In this document: positions 28,266 through 37,717 of the stretch, piece by piece
Position numbering within the stretch: the stretch's first letter is position 1
Layout of the letters: every line of letters starts with the position of its first letter
From: Pseudolactococcus reticulitermitis
GTDB lineage: Bacteria; Bacillota; Bacilli; Lactobacillales; Streptococcaceae
Direction of reading: 5' to 3'
DNA: 64,000 bases
Assembly: GCF_002260845.1 (NCBI RefSeq)
Contig: NZ_BEDT01000003.1
Location: forward strand, 62,001-126,000
Notes under the pieces: generated by a model
Seen by the model: the letters and a program-made list of their open reading frames with translations, nothing else
The model's database searches: none
What the model was told of the DNA's origin: nothing
Program-made: the position numbers and the translations under genes

Positions 28266-28304
28266 TACAAATGTAATTTTACCACAATGATTTACATTTG
28301 TAAA
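28266..28304 (-). promoter_or_regulatory. copper-responsive promoter with two cop boxes
   Basis: Leftward promoter with -35 TTTACA (28299-28304), 17-base spacer, -10 TAAAAT (28276-28281). Two cop boxes TACANNTGTA sit at 28293-28302, overlapping the -35, and at 28266-28275, right after the -10. The boxes are themselves part of a perfect 14-bp inverted repeat (28263-28276 with 28292-28305). A CopR/CopY repressor gene is not in the window. Confidence 0.82.
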
Positions 28305-28361
28305 CTATTTAGCTCATGAAACCTAATATTCTTCATCTTCCCCCAAAAAACAAAAAAAGAG

Positions 28362-28733
28362 TTAGCATCCTATCCCTTTTAATTGGCAATATTTATGAGA
28401 ATTTGTACCTGATGCTTTGGCATAGGGAAGCCGATTTTCGAAAGTTTCAACTGGATGCCAGTCTTCTAAAAGGGCTAGGCCATGATATTGTTGCAAGTCT
28501 TCTGCGCATTCCATACACCAACGTGTCTCAGACTCGATCCAGAAAGCGGCTAAAAAATCTTCCTGACTTTTAAACTCTGGATAAGTGTTTGCCAAGCGTT
28601 GCCACTCTTGCTTGTAGGCCTTCAATGCCTCATAAAAATTATCAAACTCATATTTAGCGACAATATCATCTCGCCAATTTTCAAAAAACCACCATGGCTC
28701 ATTATCACCACGCATTTCAACTACTCTGAACAT
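28362..28733 (-). CDS. DUF1033 family protein
   Basis: A 123-residue soluble protein, rich in Trp and acidic residues, opening MFRVVEMRGDNEPWWFFENW, as in DUF1033 proteins of lactococci and streptococci. It has several Cys and His residues (WCMECAEDL) that might bind a metal. No function is known. It lies alone between the cop-box promoter and mrnC. Confidence 0.8.
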   Translation of the reverse strand: MFRVVEMRGDNEPWWFFENWRDDIVAKYEFDNFYEALKAYKQEWQRLANTYPEFKSQEDFLAAFWIESETRWCMECAEDLQQYHGLALLEDWHPVETFENRLPYAKASGTNSHKYCQLKGIGC

Positions 28734-28785
28734 ATCTTAACCTCTTATATGTTCTCTATTTTACAGAAAACATTAAGATTTTTCA

Positions 28786-29184
28786 TCAAATTTGCTCAGA
28801 AATTTTGTCAATGCAATATTGCGCCAAAAAAGCAACGCGTTCATCTTGATGGGTCAAATGGTTGAAGCCAAATATCGCTTCGAAGCCTGTTGAGATACGG
28901 TAGGTGACGACATCTGTATTTTTGGCGGTCGTTTTACTATGCGCATTTCGGCCTCGCTTGAAATAGACCAGCTCTTCCTCTGTCAAAATGGCATCCTTTT
29001 CCATTTCAGAAATGAGAAAAGCTTGTGCTTTGGCACTGACAAACTTAACCGCAGTTTTTTGGAGTTCACCAGGTTTTGTGATGCCCTGTGACAGCAAATA
29101 ATCACGGACAAACACCTCATAGACAGCATCTCCGGCATAAGCCAAGGCGATACCATTTAATAAATCAGCTCGAAATTCAGTCAC
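28786..29184 (-). CDS. mrnC: Mini-ribonuclease 3
   Basis: A 132-residue RNase III-like protein lacking the double-strand RNA-binding domain. [22 protein letters not shown] near the N-terminus holds the catalytic Asp, and [14 protein letters not shown] is the family signature. It matures 23S rRNA ends, working with ribosomal protein L3 in Bacillus. It overlaps the cysS stop by 8 bases; the cysS-mrnC pair is common in Firmicutes. Confidence 0.95.
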   Translation of the reverse strand: MTEFRADLLNGIALAYAGDAVYEVFVRDYLLSQGITKPGELQKTAVKFVSAKAQAFLISEMEKDAILTEEELVYFKRGRNAHSKTTAKNTDVVTYRISTGFEAIFGFNHLTHQDERVAFLAQYCIDKISEQI

Positions 29185-30550
29185 GTGTCCACCTCACACC
29201 GTCCGGTGTATCTAATAAAGCAATCCCTTGCGCTTTTAAGTCGTCGCGGATTTTATCTGACAAGGCAAAATCACGATTTTCTCTGGCAATTTGTCGCTCA
29301 GCAATTAATTGTTCAATCTCAGTATCTAAGATTTCAGCTGTTGCAAACTCAATCCCAATAATCGTCAAGATTTCATCAAATAAAGTCTGTGCAGCCACAG
29401 AAAAATTACCCTGATTGATATATTTAATCAGCTCATAGAAAACAGTCAAGCCATTCGAGATATTAAAGTCATTATCCATCTCTTTGATGAAATCTTGACG
29501 AAACCCATCAATTTCCTGATCTGGAATCTGTGCGGCGACAGGATTTTTGTCAATTTCAAATGTCAATTTATCATAGGCATTTTTGATTTTCTTGAGATTA
29601 TTTTCAGCGTCTTTAACCGTGTCATCACTAAAAGCGAGTGGCTTACGATAATGTTGTGACACCAAGAAAAAGCGTAGAATTTGCCCATCAACAGCCTGTA
29701 ACATCTCATGGACAGTTTTAAAATTGCCCAGAGATTTCGACATTTTTTCACCATCTGCTGCAGTGACAAATCCATTGTGCAGCCAATATTTGGCAAAGGT
29801 ATGTCCAGTTTTCGCCTCAGACTGGGCAATTTCATTGGTATGATGCGGAAATTCTAGGTCCGCACCACCGCCGTGAATGTCAATCGTATCGCCTAAAATG
29901 CTGGTCGCCATGACCGAACATTCAATATGCCAACCTGGTCGCCCAGCGCCCCACGGACTTTCCCATGACGGCTCATCTACCTTACTTGACTTCCAAAGGG
30001 CAAAATCAAGCGGGTCTTCCTTATTAAGCTCAACCGTCTCTGTCCGACCAGAGGCACCTGCTTCTAGTTCATCCAAATTTTTATTGGCCAAGCGTCCATA
30101 ATCTGCAAACTTTTTCACGCGGAAAAAGACATCACCATTTGAAACGTAGGCAAAATCTTTTGCGACCAAAACTTCGATAAAGGCAATGATTTCAGGCATA
30201 AAGTCAAGCACACGCGGATTGCGTGTCGCTGGTTTAACTCCAAGCGCTTGTGTATCTGCAAAGAAAGCCTGAATATAGGTTTCAACCAAGGTCTCGATGG
30301 ACACATTGGTGCTCTTCGCAGCCTGAATGATTTTGTCATCGACATCTGTAAAATTCGACACGAAAGTCACGGCATATCCCCGATACTCGAGGTACTTCCG
30401 GATGGTGTCAAAAGCCACAACTGACCGCGCATTTCCGATATGAATGTAGTTGTAGACGGTCGGGCCACAGACATACATTTTAACCTCACCTGAAACTAGC
30501 GGGACAAAGTCCTCCTTTTCACGGGTTAAGGTATTATATAATTTAATCAT
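29177..30550 (-). CDS. cysS: cysteinyl-tRNA synthetase
   Basis: A class I synthetase of 457 residues with the HIGH motif as HIGNAR (residues about 37-42) and KMSKS as KMSKSLGNF. Zinc-binding residues appear as CGPTVYN and later as GWHIECSVM and [11 protein letters not shown]. It charges tRNA-Cys. It is in one direction with cysE upstream and mrnC downstream, joining cysteine synthesis to its use. Confidence 0.98.
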   Translation of the reverse strand: MIKLYNTLTREKEDFVPLVSGEVKMYVCGPTVYNYIHIGNARSVVAFDTIRKYLEYRGYAVTFVSNFTDVDDKIIQAAKSTNVSIETLVETYIQAFFADTQALGVKPATRNPRVLDFMPEIIAFIEVLVAKDFAYVSNGDVFFRVKKFADYGRLANKNLDELEAGASGRTETVELNKEDPLDFALWKSSKVDEPSWESPWGAGRPGWHIECSVMATSILGDTIDIHGGGADLEFPHHTNEIAQSEAKTGHTFAKYWLHNGFVTAADGEKMSKSLGNFKTVHEMLQAVDGQILRFFLVSQHYRKPLAFSDDTVKDAENNLKKIKNAYDKLTFEIDKNPVAAQIPDQEIDGFRQDFIKEMDNDFNISNGLTVFYELIKYINQGNFSVAAQTLFDEILTIIGIEFATAEILDTEIEQLIAERQIARENRDFALSDKIRDDLKAQGIALLDTPDGVRWTRD

Positions 30551-30572
30551 TTATTTCTCCTTCTGCGATTTC

Positions 30573-30660
30573 ACCTTGTGAAATCTTGACCTTGACCTAC
30601 GCGTTCGCTCCGTCCAAGCAAGGTCATTCGCGACCTACGTCCGCTCAAAGTCTTGATTGT
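30573..30660. other. GC-rich imperfect repeat/hairpin element between cysE and cysS
   Basis: The 133 bases between cysE and cysS are richer in GC than their surroundings. On the minus strand two similar blocks occur (GCGGACGTAGGTCGCGAATG and GGACGGAGCGAACGCGTAGG) that can pair with each other in part. A small hairpin GATTTCAC/GTGAAATC lies just before the cysS ribosome site. The TACGC/GCGTAGG core also occurs in the nitroreductase leader near 28100. No T-run follows, so it is not an ordinary terminator. A T-box was looked for and not found. Confidence 0.45.
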
Positions 30661-30682
30661 CAATGCTGGCTTACTACTATCG

Positions 30683-31276
30683 CTAAATACCACCCATATG
30701 GTCATAAAAACTCACATGGCGCTCACCTTCAAGTTTAACGCGTTCACGCTCTGGTGTCGCCTGCCCATGCACACGAACAATCTTAGCAGGTATCCCGACA
30801 ACCGTTACAGCAGTAGGGACGTCTTTGGTCACAACAGCACTGGCGCCCACTCTGGCATGCTCCCCGATTTCAATCGGTCCTAGTAATTGGGCATGGGCTG
30901 AAATCAAGGCGCCCCGTCGCACACTCGGATGCCGTTTGCCTGTATCTTTCCCTGTCCCGCCTAGCGTCACACCATGGTATAATTTGACGCCTGTCTCGAC
31001 GATAGCCGTTTCGCCAATCACAAGACCTGACCCGTGGTCGATAAAGACACCATTTTCAATCACAGCACCCGGATGGATTTCAATCTGTGTCAAAAAACGC
31101 CAAAATTGCGAATGCATTCGACCTAGTAATTTAAAATGATGGCGCCACAAAAAATGCGAGACCTTGTGTGCCGCAAGCGCCTTAATCCCTGGAGACGTCA
31201 GCAGTATCTCAAAATTATAACGCGCAGCCGGATCATTTTCTTTGACAGCCTCAAACGCTTCTCGCCAAAACCCCAT
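30683..31276 (-). CDS. cysE: serine O-acetyltransferase
   Basis: A 197-residue left-handed beta-helix enzyme that makes O-acetylserine for cysteine synthesis. The N-terminal helical domain is followed by hexapeptide repeats (HPGAVIENGVFIDHGSGLVI, GETAIVETGVKLYHGVTLGG) with the catalytic Asp/His pair. The ATG at 31276 follows AGGAGG and is preferred to the longer 31318 start. cysK is not in the window. Confidence 0.95.
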   Translation of the reverse strand: MGFWREAFEAVKENDPAARYNFEILLTSPGIKALAAHKVSHFLWRHHFKLLGRMHSQFWRFLTQIEIHPGAVIENGVFIDHGSGLVIGETAIVETGVKLYHGVTLGGTGKDTGKRHPSVRRGALISAHAQLLGPIEIGEHARVGASAVVTKDVPTAVTVVGIPAKIVRVHGQATPERERVKLEGERHVSFYDHMGGI

Positions 31277-31320
31277 TGTTTTCAACCTCCTGTGTCCTTG
31301 TTGCCCAAAAAACGCCAACC

Positions 31321-32088
31321 TTAAACATCATTCAGCGCTTCCCAAAGGATGACAGATTTCTCATAATCCACGGCATCAAAAGGATCAACTGCAACACCTA
31401 AAACATCTTCCAGCTCATTGATACCCGTGCTTGGGTGCTGTAAGTCATTTAACTGCCAAACCAAGACCAGTCCATCATGCGCCTGAAATGGTACACCAAA
31501 ATCAGCATGATTATACCATTTTGCAAAACTTAAAATGTTACTAAAAACAGGGACAAAACTTTCACCATTCGGTTTAGAAAGCGTCGCAAAAAGGCGTGCC
31601 GTTTCCCCGTCTGCCGTTGTTCTGACAAAAGCCGGCATGAGATAATAACGCTCCTTTTGTGATTTGCCTTGACTAGCAGACCCCATCAGTTTATTTAAAA
31701 CATCTGTGTAGTAGTTCAGAAAGGCAACCAAGTCGCCACGTCCTAACATAATCGCATTAGGGGAATCTTGCCCAGCAGGCTGTAAATTAAAGGCAATGGC
31801 GTCAAATTCCTGCGCCAATAATTGGTCAACAACCGTCATAAAGGGTTGATTGACAAACGTCAAAGGCTCTGTCACACGTTGCTGAAAATTAGCTAGGGGC
31901 TCCGCTGATGTAAAAACAGGGATGACCTTTTTATCTTCAATCGGCAAGACAAATGGTTCTGCAATCCCGACCACAGCATAGGCATGTAGGGCGTGAACAA
32001 AACCAATATCTGCAACAAAATTGCCTGAATGGGCAATAAAATCACGCAGGCGTTCATCAAGTTCTGGGCTAAATTGGTAATCGGTCAT
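31321..32088 (-). CDS. SseB-domain protein
   Basis: A 255-residue soluble protein with two SseB N-terminal-like domains in tandem. Each begins with a region like VLPIEDKKVIPVFTSAEPLANF (first) and ERYYLMPAFVRTTADGETARLFATL (second). SseB-like domains have no settled biochemical role. It lies 44 bases upstream of cysE in the same direction and may be first gene of the cysE-cysS-mrnC unit. Confidence 0.6.
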   Translation of the reverse strand: MTDYQFSPELDERLRDFIAHSGNFVADIGFVHALHAYAVVGIAEPFVLPIEDKKVIPVFTSAEPLANFQQRVTEPLTFVNQPFMTVVDQLLAQEFDAIAFNLQPAGQDSPNAIMLGRGDLVAFLNYYTDVLNKLMGSASQGKSQKERYYLMPAFVRTTADGETARLFATLSKPNGESFVPVFSNILSFAKWYNHADFGVPFQAHDGLVLVWQLNDLQHPSTGINELEDVLGVAVDPFDAVDYEKSVILWEALNDV

Positions 32089-32197
32089 TATCTTCTCATT
32101 TCTGGCTGGTCTATCTGATCGTCATTTGATATGATTAGTCCTATTTTACCACAAAAACAGCTGATTTTTGACATCAAGTCATCAAATTAAGGCAAAC

Positions 32198-32218
32198 AAA
32201 AAACGCCAATTCGGCGTC
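32198..32218 (-). terminator. terminator after the repeat lipoprotein
   Basis: ACGCCGAATTGGCGT followed by T6 on the minus strand, 18 bases after the lipoprotein stop. Confidence 0.85.
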
Positions 32219-32236
32219 TTCTATCAGAAACTTCAA

Positions 32237-33352
32237 TTATTCAGCTTCTTTAACTGCAGTTTGACCTGTTACGTCGTATTTGGCAGTTGCGTCCAATTTG
32301 TTGTAAGCATCGAGTTGATCTTGTGTGGCAAAGTAAAGATTACCATCAATCTTAGCCGTCACTTGTTTACCATCAACATCTTTACCATTTTGCGCAGCAA
32401 AGCCAGTCGCTGATTTTGTCACATAGACATCCCCTTTGATACCACCGTTAGAAACCACTGTAAATGGTGAGTTGACAATCAGTTTCTCAACAGTCAAAGT
32501 AAATGTTTTAGTGACTTGGAATTTGTCATTTTGTGTGTAAAGCCCAACTTTACGAGCAATAGTCCCATGCGAACCGAGGAAAGTACCGTCAATTGTCAAC
32601 GTTTTACCAGAGGCGTCGATGTCAGAAGTTGCTGCACCAAGCCATGCCCCATTTTTACCCATTGTATCTGCTAAGTCAGCAAATTTTTCAGTGCCTTTTG
32701 TTGCGCCTGTTTTAACATCTGAGACCTTGTCATAGCTGATTGCGCCACCTTTGGCAGCCACAGTAATCGCACCTGCTTTAACAGCTGTGACGTCAGAAGC
32801 TTCGACTTTAACGTCGCCTGTTACAGTGCCTTTATCTGCAGCATCAAGTGCTTCATAAGCTGTTTTCAAATCGTCAGAAGCGAAAATCAAGTTACCGTCG
32901 ATTTTACCAGTGCCTTCAAATTTGAAGCCAGTCGCATTGACATAAACGTCGCCTTTAACAGTTCCTTGGGCAATGGCGAAACCTGGTGATTTCACGACTA
33001 ATTTTTTAACTGTCAAGGTATAAGTGGCTTCAGGTTTGTGGTCAGCACCAGATTTGTAAAGGGCAAGTTCGCGGTTGACTTGACCGTCACCTGCAAACAA
33101 ACCATCAACTGTCAAGACTTTGTCAGAGGCATCGATATCTTTTGTTGCGGCATTTAACCAAGCACCATTAGCTGCGAAGACTTTTGTTAATGTATCAAAG
33201 CTGTCTGTTCCTTGTGTTGCACCAGTGTAAGCTTCAGCCGTTTTAGCTGTCTTGTCGTCAGATTTTTTGTCATCTGATCCACCACAAGCTGTCAAGACTG
33301 TCACTGATAGGGCAGAAACTGCTAAAAGTGAGATGAATTTCGATTTTTTCAT
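32237..33352 (-). CDS. secreted lipoprotein with two internal repeats
   Basis: A 371-residue lipoprotein: signal peptide with lipobox LTAC and the acylated cysteine at residue 23, then GG and a Ser/Asp/Lys linker. Two homologous units follow (about 45-185 and 215-365). They share TKGTEKF/TQGTDSF, NGAWL-AAT-DIDAS, KTLTIDGTFLG, LTVEKLIVNSP, GIKGDVYV and KIDGNLYFA with the same order and spacing. The units are Asp/Gly/Thr-rich and predicted to be beta-structured, suggesting a surface-exposed binding or adhesion domain. I recognise no known family. ATG 33352 sits 7 bases after GAGGAGA; the earlier in-frame start is rejected. A cre-like site lies 110 bases upstream. Confidence 0.82.
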   Translation of the reverse strand: MKKSKFISLLAVSALSVTVLTACGGSDDKKSDDKTAKTAEAYTGATQGTDSFDTLTKVFAANGAWLNAATKDIDASDKVLTVDGLFAGDGQVNRELALYKSGADHKPEATYTLTVKKLVVKSPGFAIAQGTVKGDVYVNATGFKFEGTGKIDGNLIFASDDLKTAYEALDAADKGTVTGDVKVEASDVTAVKAGAITVAAKGGAISYDKVSDVKTGATKGTEKFADLADTMGKNGAWLGAATSDIDASGKTLTIDGTFLGSHGTIARKVGLYTQNDKFQVTKTFTLTVEKLIVNSPFTVVSNGGIKGDVYVTKSATGFAAQNGKDVDGKQVTAKIDGNLYFATQDQLDAYNKLDATAKYDVTGQTAVKEAE

Positions 33353-33461
33353 GAGATAGGTCTCCTCTTTAAAGTAAAGTTCACCACGATAAATCGCGGG
33401 TGTACGCATCCTAAATATAATTTTGGTATAGACAAACTTTCAGAAAAAAATTGCCCCTTTC

Positions 33462-33475
33462 TGAAATCGTTTACA
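33462..33475 (-). promoter_or_regulatory. cre-like site upstream of the lipoprotein
   Basis: TGAAATCGTTTACA fits the core TGNAANCGNWWNCA of the CcpA site. It lies upstream of the lipoprotein, before candidate -10 elements near 33425. The remainder of 33353-33725 holds only this promoter region and, on the plus strand, the prs promoter (-10 TAAAAT near 33684). Confidence 0.5.
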
Positions 33476-33725
33476 ATAACTATTCTAGCACTTCTGATTT
33501 TCAAAGTCAAGCCATATCCTAGTCCATCTTATCCCTCGTCATGCCTGTTCCCTCACCACTGTAGTCGTCTGAAAATTGACACCATCTTACATCTTAATAA
33601 CCATTTAAATAAGACAAGGAAATGCTGCCGTTTTCAACAAATAGATGTCCTAAGCTAGGGCTACTCTTTTTACCTTTTTTTTGGTAAAATGGAGACAGTA
33701 AATTTATTTGTAGAAATGGACGAAA

Positions 33726-34691
33726 ATGACTTACAAAGACAAGCATATCAAACTCTTCTCACTTAACTCTAACTTAGAATTGGCGCAAAAAATTTCAGAG
33801 TGCGCCGGCGTCCCCCTCAGCAAAATAGAATCCAAACAATTTTCTGATGGCGAAATTCAAATCAACATTGAAGAAAGTGTCCGTGGTTACGACATTTTCA
33901 TCGTGCAATCAACCTCTTATCCCGTTAATACTCATTTATGGGAATTGTTAATCATGATTGACGCCTGTAAACGTGCCAGCGCCAATACGGTCAATGTCGT
34001 CATGCCTTACTATGGTTATGCCCGTCAAGACAGAACAGCATCACCACGCGAACCGATTACGGCTAAACTCGTCGCTAATATGCTGACAACAGCTGGTGCT
34101 GACCGGATTTTGACCCTTGATTTGCATGCTGTGCAAGTGCAAGGTTTCTTCGACATTCCTGCTGATAACCTCTATACTGTACCATTGTTTGCTGAATACT
34201 ATCAGTCACAAGGTTTGGTCGGTGATGACGTTGTTGTCGTTGCCCCTAAAAATTCTGGTATCAAACGCGCCCGTTCTTTAGCTGATTACCTCGAAAGCCC
34301 GCTTGCGATTGTCGACTACGCAGACGATGATCAAAAACGTGAAAATGGCTACATCATCGGTGATGTCAAAAATAAAAATGTCATCTTGATTGACGACATT
34401 CTCAACACAGGTAAAACTTTCTCGAGCGCTGCCGTTATCGCTAAAGATGCGGGTGCTAAAGAGGTCTACGCCGTTGCCTCACACGGCTTGTTCACGCCCG
34501 GTGCTGCCAACCGTTTGAACGCTGCACCGATTTCAGAAGTCCTCGTGACGGACTCTGTCAAAACTGAAACGCCGAAACCTAATGCGATTAAATATCTCAG
34601 TGCGGCGCCGTTACTCGCCCACGCGATTATCCGCATTCACGAAAATAAACCTGTCAGCCCACTCTTTCAATACAATAAATCAGTGGATTAA
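33726..34691 (+). CDS. prs: ribose-phosphate pyrophosphokinase
   Basis: A 321-residue enzyme making PRPP from ribose 5-phosphate and ATP. Present are [20 protein letters not shown] (ATP and flexible loop) and the PRPP-binding motif [20 protein letters not shown]. The usual P-DHGG metal/pyrophosphate loop is replaced by [19 protein letters not shown], typical of the second, divergent Prs copy in streptococci. Activity or allosteric control may therefore differ. It is followed by a cysteine desulfurase and DUF1831, an order also found in streptococci. Confidence 0.92.
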   Translation: MTYKDKHIKLFSLNSNLELAQKISECAGVPLSKIESKQFSDGEIQINIEESVRGYDIFIVQSTSYPVNTHLWELLIMIDACKRASANTVNVVMPYYGYARQDRTASPREPITAKLVANMLTTAGADRILTLDLHAVQVQGFFDIPADNLYTVPLFAEYYQSQGLVGDDVVVVAPKNSGIKRARSLADYLESPLAIVDYADDDQKRENGYIIGDVKNKNVILIDDILNTGKTFSSAAVIAKDAGAKEVYAVASHGLFTPGAANRLNAAPISEVLVTDSVKTETPKPNAIKYLSAAPLLAHAIIRIHENKPVSPLFQYNKSVD

Positions 34692-34711
34692 CTGACATAG
34701 AAATGACGCGC

Positions 34712-34756
34712 AAGGCTCAGGCCTTTGTCCAACTCACGGTCAAAGTCCTGAGCCTT
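34712..34756 (+). other. perfect 10-bp hairpin between prs and the desulfurase
   Basis: AAGGCTCAGG (34712-34721) pairs perfectly with CCTGAGCCTT (34747-34756). Inside it, CTTTG pairs with CAAAG, leaving a 13-base loop. No T-run follows, so it is not a simple intrinsic terminator. It lies 19 bases before the desulfurase start and may affect mRNA stability or translation between the two genes. Confidence 0.65.
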
Positions 34757-34774
34757 GATGCAATAGGTAATCCC

Positions 34775-35896
34775 ATGATTTATCTTGATAATGCTGCTAC
34801 CACACCCGTTCTACCTGAAGTTTCGCAAGCGATGTTAGACACACTTAACACAACCTTTGGTAATCCGTCTAGCATTCACAGCTACGGACGCTCTGCTGGT
34901 AAAGTGATTCGTGACGCGCGTAAAACGATTGCCAGCATTCTGGATGTTCCCGCTAGAAACCTCATTTTCACTTCTGGCGGTTCTGAAGCCAATAACCAAG
35001 CCTTGCTTGGCTATGCCTTAGCCAACAGAGACAAGGGTAATCATATTATCACGACAGCTATTGAGCACCATGCTGTCTTACATACTGTGCAATATTTGCA
35101 GGAACGGCACGATTTTGACGTGACCCTTATTACCCCCAACCCCGATGGCAGCTACACCGCTGATTTAGTCACAGATGCCCTTCGCGACGACACGATCATG
35201 GTCTCGACCATGTATGCCAACAATGAAACAGGTCAAGTCCTACCCATCGCTGAGATTGCTGACCGACTTAAAACGCATCAAGCAGTCTACCATGTCGATG
35301 CTGTCCAAGTGATGGGGAAAATTCCCGTTCATCCGATAGCACTAGGGATTGATTTTCTGTCTGCCTCTGCCCATAAATTTCACGGGCCAAAAGGCGTTGG
35401 TTTTCTCTACCATGGTGATTTGAAATTTGATAATCTCATCCATGGTGGCGAACAGGAAAATGGCCGGCGTGCGGGTACTGAAAGCATTCATAATATCGTT
35501 GGCATGGCGACAGCCCTTGAGATAGCCGCTGAACAGTTTGAAAGTAATGATGACAAAGTCTCAGCACGCAAGGCACAGCTGCTTTCAGAACTAGACGGTC
35601 TTGACTACTATATCAATGAATTTGGCAAGACCATGTCGCATGTCCTTAATCTTGGTTTTCCAGGCTTTAACCAAGATCTTTTACTGATGAAATTGGATCT
35701 ACAAGGTGTTGCCATCTCGACGGGTTCAGCCTGTACCGCTGGTGCCATTGAGCCGTCACATGTCCTTGAAGCAGTTTTTGGCAAGACATCAAGCAAACTT
35801 AAAGAATCCGTCAGAGTGTCTTTATCAGACTTAACAACATCTGAAGAAATCACTGAATTTGTCCGCATTTTAAAATCAATTTTGCTCCAAAAATAA
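34775..35896 (+). CDS. iscS: cysteine desulfurase, NifS/IscS type
   Basis: A 373-residue PLP enzyme that takes sulfur from cysteine for thio-modification of tRNA or for Fe-S clusters. The N-terminal YLDNAATTPV, TTAIEHHAV with cofactor-stacking His, the PLP lysine in SASAHKFHGPKGVGFLY and the active Cys in TGSACTAGAIEPSHVL are present. The ATG at 34775 is used because family members begin just before the DNAATT motif; the earlier ATG at 34703 has no ribosome site and runs through the hairpin. Its physiological acceptor is unknown. Confidence 0.93.
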   Translation: MIYLDNAATTPVLPEVSQAMLDTLNTTFGNPSSIHSYGRSAGKVIRDARKTIASILDVPARNLIFTSGGSEANNQALLGYALANRDKGNHIITTAIEHHAVLHTVQYLQERHDFDVTLITPNPDGSYTADLVTDALRDDTIMVSTMYANNETGQVLPIAEIADRLKTHQAVYHVDAVQVMGKIPVHPIALGIDFLSASAHKFHGPKGVGFLYHGDLKFDNLIHGGEQENGRRAGTESIHNIVGMATALEIAAEQFESNDDKVSARKAQLLSELDGLDYYINEFGKTMSHVLNLGFPGFNQDLLLMKLDLQGVAISTGSACTAGAIEPSHVLEAVFGKTSSKLKESVRVSLSDLTTSEEITEFVRILKSILLQK

Positions 35897-35956
35897 TCGT
35901 ATATAACAGAAAGGAGATTTGATGGTTCATTAGATGAGCTGTCAAAATCTATAACC

Positions 35957-36298
35957 ATGGCATTTGTTACTGAAAAGCACTTGGATGATAGTCAAGTGAC
36001 CTACAAACTTTCACCTAGCATCAAAAAATATACTCTCATGGATACAACTTTTATCAAAAATAGACTGGGTAACTATGAGCTCACACGCATTTTAGAAAAC
36101 GTTCCTAATTCCGGCGAAGGCCCAATGCTTAAAATCATCGTCAACTCTGATTTGTCCGGCTTTAAACTGTCAATCACAGATAAATCAGGTCTGAAAAATA
36201 TGAACATCTTCAAGTCCGATGACAATAAAATGATTCAAGAAAAATTCTATTTCCAAATGAATGCCCTTGTTGATCGTGGTGTGTTTGTCAAGGCCTAA
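35957..36298 (+). CDS. DUF1831 family protein
   Basis: A 113-residue soluble protein of the DUF1831 family, which in streptococci and lactococci sits right after a cysteine desulfurase gene. An association with sulfur transfer is plausible but unproved. The ATG at 35957 lacks a nearby ribosome site: a strong AAAGGAG lies about 40 bases upstream and leads instead into a four-codon ATG ORF ending in TAG at about 35933. It is followed by a terminator. Confidence 0.85.
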   Translation: MAFVTEKHLDDSQVTYKLSPSIKKYTLMDTTFIKNRLGNYELTRILENVPNSGEGPMLKIIVNSDLSGFKLSITDKSGLKNMNIFKSDDNKMIQEKFYFQMNALVDRGVFVKA

Positions 36299-36326
36299 AA
36301 AAATAGCTCAATCGAGCTTATTTTTT
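36297..36326 (+). terminator. terminator of the prs-iscS-DUF1831 operon
   Basis: AAAAAATAGCTC/GAGCTTATTTTTT hairpin with a 4-base loop, directly after the DUF1831 stop. Confidence 0.85.
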
Positions 36327-36362
36327 ACCATCAATTTGGCATGTCATCTCTCAAAAATATAC

Positions 36363-36394
36363 AAAAAAGCACCCAAATCGCTCTGAGTGCTTTT
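36363..36394 (-). terminator. terminator of tuf
   Basis: AAAAGCAC pairs with GTGCTTTT around a larger loop, with a T-run on the minus strand. It lies 45 bases after the tuf stop. Confidence 0.75.
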
Positions 36395-36439
36395 CTATTT
36401 ATTGTCCGACCAATAAATAGATTTGGAAGTCTAAATGAA

Positions 36440-37636
36440 TTAAGCTTCGATTTCTGCAACGATACCTGAACCAACAGTACGGCCACCTTCACGAATAGAG
36501 AAAGTAGTCCCTTGTTCAACGGCGATTGGGTGAATCAATTCAACGTCGATAGAAACGTTATCACCAGGCATTACCATTTCAGTACCAGCTGGGAGTTTGA
36601 TTGAACCAGTGACGTCAGTTGTACGGAAGTAGAACTGTGGACGGTAGTTGTCGAAGAATGGTGTATGACGACCACCTTCATCTTTAGACAAGATGTAAAC
36701 TTCGCCTTTGAATTTTTTGTGAGGTGTGATTGAACCTGGTTTAGCAATAACTTGACCACGTTCGATTTCGTCACGTTGAACACCACGAAGAAGGACACCA
36801 ACGTTATCGCCAGCAAGACCTTCGTCAAGTTGTTTACGGAACATTTCAACACCAGTTACGATAGCGTTAGAGATTTCTTCTTTGATACCAACGATAGAGA
36901 TTTCATCATTGACGTGAACTGTACCACGGTCGATACGACCTGAAGCTACTGTACCACGACCTGTGATTGAGAAGACATCTTCGACTGGCAAAAGCAAAGG
37001 TTTGTCAGTGTCACGTTCTGGCGTTGGGATGTATGTATCAACAGTATCCATCAATTCCATGATGATGTCTTCGTATTCAGTGTCGCCTTCAAGGGCTTTA
37101 AGCGCTGAACCGATGATAACTGGTGTATCGTCACCTGGGAAATCGTATTCTGACAAGAGATCACGAACTTCCATTTCAACAAGTTCGATCAATTCTTCAT
37201 CATCAACAAGGTCTTTTTTGTTGAGGAAAACGATCAATTTACCAACACCAACTTGACGTGAAAGCAAGATGTGCTCACGAGTTTGTGGCATAGGTCCGTC
37301 AGTTGCAGCTACTACCAAGATAGCACCATCCATTTGAGCGGCACCAGTGATCATGTTTTTAACGTAATCCGCGTGACCTGGGGCATCGATATGGGCATAG
37401 TGACGTGAAGCAGTTTCGTACTCAACGTGAGCAGTATTGATTGTAATACCGCGTTCGCGTTCTTCTGGCGCTGCATCGATTGAAGCGTAGTCTTTAGGTG
37501 TATTTACTGATGAAGGCAAACGACGTGACAAGACAGTCGTGATTGCAGCAGTAAGTGTAGTTTTACCATGGTCAACGTGTCCGATAGTACCGATATTAAC
37601 GTGTGGTTTCGAACGATCGTATTTTTCTTTAGCCAT
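36440..37636 (-). CDS. tuf: elongation factor Tu
   Basis: A 398-residue GTPase that brings aminoacyl-tRNA to the ribosome. It shows G1 [10 protein letters not shown]3 [10 protein letters not shown]4 NKKD and G5 SALKAL, then the two C-terminal beta-barrel domains. Codon use is strongly biased, as in highly expressed genes. AAAGGAG precedes the start and a strong promoter lies 80 bases upstream. It stands alone, not in the str operon. Confidence 0.99.
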   Translation of the reverse strand: MAKEKYDRSKPHVNIGTIGHVDHGKTTLTAAITTVLSRRLPSSVNTPKDYASIDAAPEERERGITINTAHVEYETASRHYAHIDAPGHADYVKNMITGAAQMDGAILVVAATDGPMPQTREHILLSRQVGVGKLIVFLNKKDLVDDEELIELVEMEVRDLLSEYDFPGDDTPVIIGSALKALEGDTEYEDIIMELMDTVDTYIPTPERDTDKPLLLPVEDVFSITGRGTVASGRIDRGTVHVNDEISIVGIKEEISNAIVTGVEMFRKQLDEGLAGDNVGVLLRGVQRDEIERGQVIAKPGSITPHKKFKGEVYILSKDEGGRHTPFFDNYRPQFYFRTTDVTGSIKLPAGTEMVMPGDNVSIDVELIHPIAVEQGTTFSIREGGRTVGSGIVAEIEA

Positions 37637-37717
37637 TTTTAAAAATGTCTCCTTTAGAATAAAAAATATATTTTTTTAGACAGACTGCGCAAGACGACAA
37701 TCTACCATTACTATCTA

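Noticed and set aside
28316-28573. 85-codon plus-strand ORF
   Set aside because: Antisense to the DUF1033 gene and without a ribosome site.
30551-30682. Possible T-box ahead of cysS
   Set aside because: No AGGTGGTACC-like core and no terminator/antiterminator pair in the spacer.
34703-34774. N-terminal extension of the cysteine desulfurase from ATG 34703
   Set aside because: No ribosome site, the codons run through a perfect hairpin, and homologues start just before the DNAATT motif.
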